From Oscillospiraceae bacterium (GTDB taxonomy: Bacteria > Bacillota > Clostridia > Oscillospirales > CAG-272): DNA of 13,002 bases. The notes under the pieces are model-generated. The model was given only the letters and a program-made list of their open reading frames with translations. It was not told the DNA's origin and did no database searches. The stretch spans positions 1 through 13,002 of the forward strand of contig SVTU01000030.1 of assembly GCA_015063655.1 (NCBI GenBank). Reading direction: 5' to 3'. Below, one piece after another: positions 8,863-13,002 of the stretch. Numbering within the stretch: position 1 is the first letter of the stretch; each line of letters opens with the position of its first letter. The translations under genes were made by a program, and so were the position numbers.

Positions 8863-8914
8863 AAAATGGCGGGGCTGTCGCAAATGCAAACTTGAGACAG
8901 CCCCTCAGCATTTT
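8863..8914 (-). terminator. Hairpin between frr and uppS, possible leaky intrinsic terminator
   Basis: A perfect 9-bp GC-rich inverted repeat, GGGGCTGTC (8871-8879) with GACAGCCCC (8896-8904), encloses a 16-base loop. It is extended outside by AAAATG (8863-8868) with CATTTT (8909-8914), across an asymmetric bulge of 2 and 4 bases. It starts one base after the frr stop. On the minus-strand transcript the GC arm is followed by GCCAUUUUAU, so there is only a short U run. This resembles a weak or bidirectional terminator more than a strong one. Because uppS has no other visible promoter, partial readthrough is my reading. An RNA processing or stability element is the alternative. Confidence 0.6.
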
Positions 8915-8915
8915 G

Positions 8916-9470
8916 TCAGATCTGCATGATCTCTTTTTCTTTCTTAGCGGTAACGGCGTCAACTTCCTTGCTGTACTTATCCGTCAGATCCTGGATTGCC
9001 TTCTCGGAGGCCTTCTGCTCGTCCTCGGTCATCTCGCCATCCTTCTTCATCTTCTTTGCCATATCGTTGGCATCACGGCGGATGTTGCGGATAGCGACCT
9101 TGGCATCCTCACCCATCTTCTGCACAGACTTCACAAGCTCACGGCGTCTCTCCTCGGTAGGCTGGGGGAACACAAGGCGAATGATCTTACCGTCGTTGGT
9201 GGGGGTGATACCGATATCGGAAGCAAGAATGGCCTTCTCCATCTCCTTGAGCGTGGTAGCGTCATAGGGCGTGATGGTGAGGGTCTTGGCGTCCGCCACA
9301 CGGATGTCGGCCATGGTGTTGATGGGCGTAGGCGTGCCCCAATACTCAAAGTTTACCTTGTTAAGAATGGCGCTGTTGGCCTGACCTGCGCGAATGGAAG
9401 CCAGATTCTGCTCGTATGCGCCGATGGCCTTTGTCATTTTTACTTCATATTCCTTGGTTTCGAGTTTCAT
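8916..9470 (-). CDS. frr: Ribosome recycling factor
   Basis: RRF works with EF-G to split post-termination ribosomes. The 184 residues match the family's usual length of about 185. The three-helix domain I and the inserted domain II are both present. Visible landmarks are LASIRAGQANSAILNKV (23-39), the domain II turn YWGTPTPINTMADI (43-56), LTITPYDATTLKEMEKAI (64-81), NDGKIIRLVFPQPTEERR (92-109), and the helix with the conserved arginines RNIRRDAND (128-136). The C-terminus is a highly charged Lys/Glu helix. The ATG at 9470 has GGAGG 9 bases upstream. It follows pyrH by 33 bases, the usual partner order, and is followed immediately by a hairpin. No residue of note is missing. Confidence 0.97.
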   Translation of the reverse strand: MKLETKEYEVKMTKAIGAYEQNLASIRAGQANSAILNKVNFEYWGTPTPINTMADIRVADAKTLTITPYDATTLKEMEKAILASDIGITPTNDGKIIRLVFPQPTEERRRELVKSVQKMGEDAKVAIRNIRRDANDMAKKMKKDGEMTEDEQKASEKAIQDLTDKYSKEVDAVTAKKEKEIMQI

Positions 9471-9503
9471 GATGTATTTCCTCCGTTTATTTCCGTTTTT
9501 TGA

Positions 9504-10211
9504 TTATCTATGTAATTCGGTTCCGATCCTCTCGCCCATGACCACACGGTAAATATTCATGGGATCCTTAAGCTCGAAGGCATATGCACGGATATCGTTC
9601 TCCATGCAGAAGGTGGTGGCGGTGAGGTCAAGTGCCTTCAGCTCCTTGGCAAGCACCTCGGCATAGGTGATCTCGTCAAAGCGGCGGGCGGTGGGATCCT
9701 TCTTGGGGTCAGCGTTATACACACCGTCGATATTCTTGGCCATCAGCACGGCATCGGCCTCGATCTCGGCTGCACGAAGCACAGCGGCCGTATCGGTGGA
9801 AAAGTAGGGCGAGCCAAGGCCACAGCCAAGGATCACGATCTTACCCTCCTTGAGATAGCGCACGGCATCACGGGCCGTATACGGCTCGGCAAACGCCCGC
9901 ATCTCCACGGCGGTCAGCACCACCGCATCAAGTCCGCACCGCTCAAAGGTATCCTGAAGAGCCAAGGCGTTCACAGTGGTGGCCAGCATACCCATGGCAT
10001 CGGCACGGTTGCGATTCATCGCCGTTCCTCTTGCTCCTCGCCAAATGTTGCCTGCCCCAACAATGATAGCAACCTCAACGCCGTCTGCAACACATTTCTT
10101 CAAAACCTCGGCAACAGCCTCGATCTTACCAAAATCCAAAATTCCGTCCGCCCCGCCCGAGAGAGCCTCTCCCGAGAGCTTGAGCAGGACACGGTGATAC
10201 TTCGCTTGCAT
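9504..10211 (-). CDS. pyrH: Uridylate kinase (UMP kinase)
   Basis: PyrH phosphorylates UMP to UDP with ATP, an essential pyrimidine step, as a hexameric member of the amino acid kinase fold. The 235 residues include LLKLSGEAL (9-17, with the ATP-site Lys 11), IVGAGNIWRG (50-59), RADAMGMLATTVNALALQD (69-87, with UMP-contacting Asp 71), EPYTARDAVRYL (109-120), RAAEIEADAVLMAKNIDGVYNADPKKDP (146-173) and a C-terminal GERIGT. The segment at 129-141, GCGLGSPYFSTDT, corresponds to the canonical GGTGNPFFTTDT UMP-binding loop, but with Leu for the usual Thr and Ser for the usual Asn. The codons are unambiguous on my reading. The ATG at 10211 has GAGG 7 bases upstream. It is the first gene after a clear promoter, so it probably opens the operon. 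The rpsB-tsf pair that often precedes it is absent here. Confidence 0.96.
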   Translation of the reverse strand: MQAKYHRVLLKLSGEALSGGADGILDFGKIEAVAEVLKKCVADGVEVAIIVGAGNIWRGARGTAMNRNRADAMGMLATTVNALALQDTFERCGLDAVVLTAVEMRAFAEPYTARDAVRYLKEGKIVILGCGLGSPYFSTDTAAVLRAAEIEADAVLMAKNIDGVYNADPKKDPTARRFDEITYAEVLAKELKALDLTATTFCMENDIRAYAFELKDPMNIYRVVMGERIGTELHR

Positions 10212-10253
10212 ACGTTTTCCTCTCTTGCTTCCATAATATCATATATCAAGTCT

Positions 10254-10282
10254 ATTCTACTACAAAACCTTCCGTTTGTAAA
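10254..10282 (-). promoter_or_regulatory. Predicted sigma-A-type promoter of the pyrH operon
   Basis: On the minus strand, TTTACA (10282-10277) and TAGAAT (10259-10254) are separated by exactly 17 bases. Each differs from the consensus TTGACA/TATAAT at one position. The region between the permease stop and pyrH is markedly AT-rich compared with its surroundings. Transcription would begin near 10247, giving a leader of about 35 bases before the pyrH ATG. No other gene start in the operon has such a good match, so this is probably the main promoter for pyrH through polC. Confidence 0.75.
10261..10280. repeat. Dyad TACAAA-N8-TTTGTA within the pyrH promoter spacer
   Basis: TACAAA (10261-10266) and TTTGTA (10275-10280) form a perfect 6-bp inverted repeat with an 8-base spacer. 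The dyad lies between the -35 and -10 hexamers and overlaps the -35 by four bases. The position is one where a dimeric repressor could bind, but the repeat is short and AT-rich. It may be chance. Confidence 0.4.
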
Positions 10283-10302
10283 CACTTTTTTTCAATTTCT
10301 AT

Positions 10303-11601
10303 TCAGAAAATTGCCAAAAGCACCAGAAGGGCCGCCGTAATGGACGGAATACCGATCACAGCCCCGTAGCGAAGAAAGCGTAAAAAGGACACGTGAAGTC
10401 CCCTTTTGGACAAAAGATTGTTCCACATAATGCCCGCCAATGCCCCGATCGGCGTCAGAAACGCACCGAGATTGGAGCCGATAACCGTGGCGTACACCGC
10501 ATAAGCAGACACTGCTCCGCCCCCCGCAAGAAGCTTGCCGAACAGCACGCTCATGGGGATGTTGTTGAAAACGTTGGCGGCAAGGAATGAGCCGTAGCCA
10601 TACGAGATCATCTCGGGATGCTCTGCCATGGCATCCGCCGCCATGGCGATCAGCCCCGTATGCTCCAGACCCGATATCAGCACGAACATGCCAAGAATGA
10701 ACGGAACGGTCTCAATGGGCATACCGCCAAGGGTATGTCGCAAGAGGGTCAACCCTTTTTTTCGCACGAGCAGACCGATCAGGGTCATCACCAGGGCCGA
10801 CACGGCAAAGGTCACCGATACAAGCCACATCTCCAGGCCTATATACTGAGAGATCGACAGCGTCAGAATGCACGCCAACAGGTGAACAAGCGCCACGGTC
10901 ATCGTAAAGCGGTCTGTGATCCGCTCTTCCTTCGCCTGCCCCTTGATGGGACGGCGAAGCTTTCTCCGAAACAGCAGCATCATCACCGAAAGCGACACGA
11001 CTCCTGCCGCCACCGTTGGCAACGCCATCACGCGCACGTAGTCGAGAAAGTCAAGCCCCAGCGCACCGCCAAGATAGATATTGGTGGGGTTTCCGATCAT
11101 CAGAAGCAGGCTCCACGTATTGGCGGCAACGAACTCCATAAAGAGATACGGAAAGGGATCGATATTGCCCGAGCGGCAAAAGCGCATAATAAAGGGTGTG
11201 AAGGTCAGTATGATAATATCGTTTGAGGTAAAGACCGTCAGAACGGAAATTACGACGTACAGTGCAAAAAACAATACGTACTGCGATTGTCCCGCACGGC
11301 GCAGTACAAAGGAGGATACAACGCAAAAAAAGCCCGTTTGCTCTAAGATCAAGGAGAAAACGGTCATAGAGAGAAACAGAAGCAGTATCTTAATGGGATT
11401 AACCGAGGTGTTGGCGCACAGCTCCGAGGCTACCTCGCCCCACCCGATATAACCCGACGTCAGCATAGCAAGCGCACCGACAAGGGGAATACATGCGTAT
11501 ATTTTGAACTTAAAACGTCCGATCGCCACAGAGGGCTTGATGAGGATGCATGCCACCAACGACACAACCGTCAACAGAAAAACGACAAAGCAAAAAGCCA
11601 T
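10303..11601 (-). CDS. ArsB/SLC13-type ion transporter superfamily permease, substrate unknown
   Basis: This is an integral membrane protein of 432 residues with around ten to twelve hydrophobic segments. It shows the internal duplication typical of the ArsB/NhaD/SLC13 superfamily. The first half has FTSNDIIILTFTPFI (124-138) and ANTWSLLLMIGNPTNIYL (160-177). The second half has AANVFNNIPMSVLF (341-354) and VIGSNLGAFLTPIGALAGIMW (373-393). The paired N-D/N-x-P and GNPTN/GSNLG motifs match the substrate-site hairpins and unwound helices of this superfamily. The closest resemblance by eye is to ArsB-like anion permeases. No arsR, arsC, arsA or sodium-exchange partner is visible, so arsenite export is not supported and the substrate could be another anion, a dicarboxylate or a proton/sodium pair. 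The ATG at 11601 has GAGG 7 bases upstream. I see no convincing promoter of its own and no terminator after it, so it may be read from pgcA or contribute readthrough to pyrH. Confidence 0.8.
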   Translation of the reverse strand: MAFCFVVFLLTVVSLVACILIKPSVAIGRFKFKIYACIPLVGALAMLTSGYIGWGEVASELCANTSVNPIKILLLFLSMTVFSLILEQTGFFCVVSSFVLRRAGQSQYVLFFALYVVISVLTVFTSNDIIILTFTPFIMRFCRSGNIDPFPYLFMEFVAANTWSLLLMIGNPTNIYLGGALGLDFLDYVRVMALPTVAAGVVSLSVMMLLFRRKLRRPIKGQAKEERITDRFTMTVALVHLLACILTLSISQYIGLEMWLVSVTFAVSALVMTLIGLLVRKKGLTLLRHTLGGMPIETVPFILGMFVLISGLEHTGLIAMAADAMAEHPEMISYGYGSFLAANVFNNIPMSVLFGKLLAGGGAVSAYAVYATVIGSNLGAFLTPIGALAGIMWNNLLSKRGLHVSFLRFLRYGAVIGIPSITAALLVLLAIF

Positions 11602-11634
11602 AAAAATGCCTCACATAAAAGTGCCAAACGCTGT

Positions 11635-11666
11635 TTTTGGGCTGTTTCCTGCGAAACAGCCCAAAA
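11635..11666 (-). terminator. Perfect 14-bp hairpin between pgcA and the permease
   Basis: TTTTGGGCTGTTTC (11635-11648) and GAAACAGCCCAAAA (11653-11666) pair perfectly across a four-base CTGC loop. The hairpin begins 27 bases after the pgcA stop, the place expected for its terminator. On both strands, however, the 3' arm ends in A residues and is not followed by a U run: the A/T tract is inside the stem. It is therefore not a canonical intrinsic terminator. It may act as an RNA 3'-end stabiliser or an attenuator ahead of the permease. The structure is certain; the function is not. Confidence 0.6.
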
Positions 11667-11693
11667 TCGGGTAAGATAGATCGTATCGAATTG

Positions 11694-13002
11694 TTAGGAT
11701 AACCGTTCAAAGGCGGTGCGCATGGCTGACAGCTTCGTCTCGGCCTCACGGCGATCCTTAGCCACCACGCTGAAGTAGAACTTGCACTTCGGCTCGGTAC
11801 CGCTGGGTCTGACAGCCACCCAGCTTCCGTCCGTCAGGATAAAGCGAAGCACGTTGGAGCGGGGGAAGCCTGCCTTCTGCATGGCCTCGCTCTCATAATC
11901 CTCCATCGTGGCAACGCTCTCGTTGCCAACCGACGAGGGGGGATTGAAGCGCAGATCATCCACCAGTGCACGCATGCGCTCAGGACCGCTGATGCCCTTG
12001 AAGGCAAAGTTATCGAGAGCGTCAAGGAAAAATCCGTATCGCTCATACAGCCCGTGCAGAACGTCAAGCAAGGTCTGCCCCTTGGTGCGGTAGTAGGCTG
12101 CCGCCTCGCACAGCATCAGGGATGCCTGCACAGCGTCCTTATCCCGAACGAAATCGGCGATCAGACAGCCGTAGCTTTCCTCATAGCCGAACACAAAGCT
12201 CTTGTCGCCAAGAGAATTGTGGCGGTGGATCTTCTCACCGATGAACTTGAAGCCCGTCAGCGTTTTTTCCACGCTGATGCCGTAGCTCTCGCAGATCCTG
12301 TCTCCAAGGTCGGAGGTCACGATGGTATTGACCATCAAGCCATCCTTCGGGAGTGTTCCCTGCTCCTTTCGGGTGGAGAGAATATACTCCAGCAGGACAG
12401 CCGCCGATTGGTTACCCGTCATCAGCGTATAGTCGCCGCTGTCCTTCACGGCAACGCCGAGGCGGTCGCAGTCGGGGTCGGTGGTAATGATAATGTCGGC
12501 ATCGTTGCGCTTGGCATACTCCAAGGCAAGCGTATATGCCTCCTTCATCTCGGGGTTGGGATTTTTGGTAAAGCTGAACTCGGTATCGGGCGTGCACTGC
12601 TCCTCGACGGGAATGACGTGATAGCCAAGTCGGTCAAGCACGGTGCGAACGGGGACGTTACCCGTACCGTGCTGAGGAGAATACACGATTTTCAGATCGG
12701 TCTTGTCAAGCTCGGGGCGAAGAGAGATACCGCACACGGCACGGTAGTACGCCTCGTCAAGCTCTTCGGAAAGGCGAACGATCCTGTCGCCTGCCTCGGC
12801 AAGAGACAGTGCCGCAATGGCAAGCGGATCCGAGATCTTGGTGATCAGCTCGATGACACGCTCGGATTCACCCAGCGTCAGCTGACAGCCTCTCTTGTCA
12901 TAGATCTTATAGCCGTTGTATTCGGGGGGATTGTGGGATGCCGTGATCATCACACCGCCTGCGGCATGAAGATACCGCACGGCAAAGGAAAGCTCGGGCG
13001 TG
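11694..13002 (-). CDS. pgcA: PgcA-like phosphoglucomutase/phosphomannomutase (5' end outside window)
   Basis: This is an alpha-D-phosphohexomutase that interconverts hexose 1- and 6-phosphates, feeding UDP-glucose for glycolipids and wall glycans. The visible 435 residues start inside the gene. Compared with Bacillus PgcA (about 580 residues), roughly 120-140 N-terminal residues lie past the right edge. In window numbering the catalytic phosphoserine loop TASHNPPEYNGYK has Ser at 22, the magnesium loop is TDPDCDRLG (174-182), the sugar-specificity loop is GYEESYG (272-278), and the phosphate-binding loop is RPSGTEPK (398-405). All four functional motifs are therefore present and the frame is intact to the TAA at 11694. 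The GYEESYG and DPDxDRLG forms fit the PgcA/PMM2-like branch rather than GlmM. Glucose versus mannose preference cannot be settled by eye. An apparent GTG start at 12980 is internal, since homology-like sequence (TPELSFAVRYL) continues to the window edge. Confidence 0.92.
   Translation of the reverse strand, partial: TPELSFAVRYLHAAGGVMITASHNPPEYNGYKIYDKRGCQLTLGESERVIELITKISDPLAIAALSLAEAGDRIVRLSEELDEAYYRAVCGISLRPELDKTDLKIVYSPQHGTGNVPVRTVLDRLGYHVIPVEEQCTPDTEFSFTKNPNPEMKEAYTLALEYAKRNDADIIITTDPDCDRLGVAVKDSGDYTLMTGNQSAAVLLEYILSTRKEQGTLPKDGLMVNTIVTSDLGDRICESYGISVEKTLTGFKFIGEKIHRHNSLGDKSFVFGYEESYGCLIADFVRDKDAVQASLMLCEAAAYYRTKGQTLLDVLHGLYERYGFFLDALDNFAFKGISGPERMRALVDDLRFNPPSSVGNESVATMEDYESEAMQKAGFPRSNVLRFILTDGSWVAVRPSGTEPKCKFYFSVVAKDRREAETKLSAMRTAFERLS

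Noticed and set aside
7366..8895. A 509-codon open frame on the plus strand opposite cdsA and uppS.
   Set aside because: It is antisense to two certain enzymes, has a His/Arg/Gln-rich composition typical of a mirrored membrane protein, matches no family I know, and has no ribosome binding site in view. It is open because the sense codons rarely give stops in that register.
10303..11601. Naming the permease as the arsenite exporter ArsB.
   Set aside because: The fold-level motifs fit the wider ion transporter superfamily, and no arsenic resistance partner genes are present. A specific substrate is not supported.
11612..11627. A TGGCAC motif upstream of the permease that resembles the -24 element of a sigma-54 promoter.
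   Set aside because: No GC or TTGC element occurs at the required -12 spacing. The match is only to half the site.
1..13002. A mobile element, prophage, CRISPR array, defence island or biosynthetic cluster.
   Set aside because: All genes but the permease are conserved core functions in one orientation with tight spacing. I saw no transposase, integrase, direct-repeat array or long terminal repeats.

Overview
The window is a conserved chromosomal housekeeping locus from a Gram-positive bacterium, most likely of class Clostridia (Bacillota). The evidence is a PolC-type replicative polymerase with a built-in proofreading domain, MEP-pathway genes, a PgcA-type hexose phosphomutase, strong GGAGG-type ribosome binding sites, and the order pyrH-frr-uppS-cdsA-dxr-rseP-ispG-polC. 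Having ispG rather than proS between rseP and polC is the arrangement I associate with Clostridia rather than Bacillus. The GC-leaning base composition (judged by eye, not counted) would suit an Oscillospirales-like gut lineage, but that is inference.

Every gene is on the minus strand, so transcription runs from high to low coordinates. Reading downstream from the right edge: (1) 13002-11694, the C-terminal three quarters of a PgcA-like phosphoglucomutase/phosphomannomutase; (2) 11693-11602, a short intergenic region with a perfect 14-bp hairpin; (3) 11601-10303, an ArsB/SLC13-type (ion transporter superfamily) membrane permease of unknown substrate; (4) 10302-10212, an intergenic region with a well-formed sigma-A-type promoter (TTTACA, 17 bp, TAGAAT) whose spacer contains a small dyad; (5) 10211-8916, pyrH and frr; (6) 8915-8842, a 9-bp GC-rich hairpin between frr and uppS that may act as a leaky terminator; (7) 8841-1, uppS, cdsA, dxr, rseP, ispG and polC, packed with gaps of 1 to 49 bases. 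polC runs off the left edge after 1298 codons.

Together the operon links UMP phosphorylation (pyrH), ribosome recycling (frr), the lipid carrier for the cell wall (uppS), CDP-diacylglycerol for phospholipids (cdsA), two MEP steps that supply isoprenoid precursors to UppS (dxr, ispG), an intramembrane protease (rseP) and the replicative polymerase (polC). This is a growth and envelope cluster, not an accessory island.

I saw no RNA genes, CRISPR, insertion sequences, prophage or defence genes, and there is no gene-free stretch above 92 bases. The long plus-strand open frames are antisense shadows. I found no convincing undescribed system. The points worth a second look are the pyrH promoter with its dyad, the two hairpins, an unusual UMP-binding loop in PyrH, and the orphan permease lying directly upstream of pyrH.
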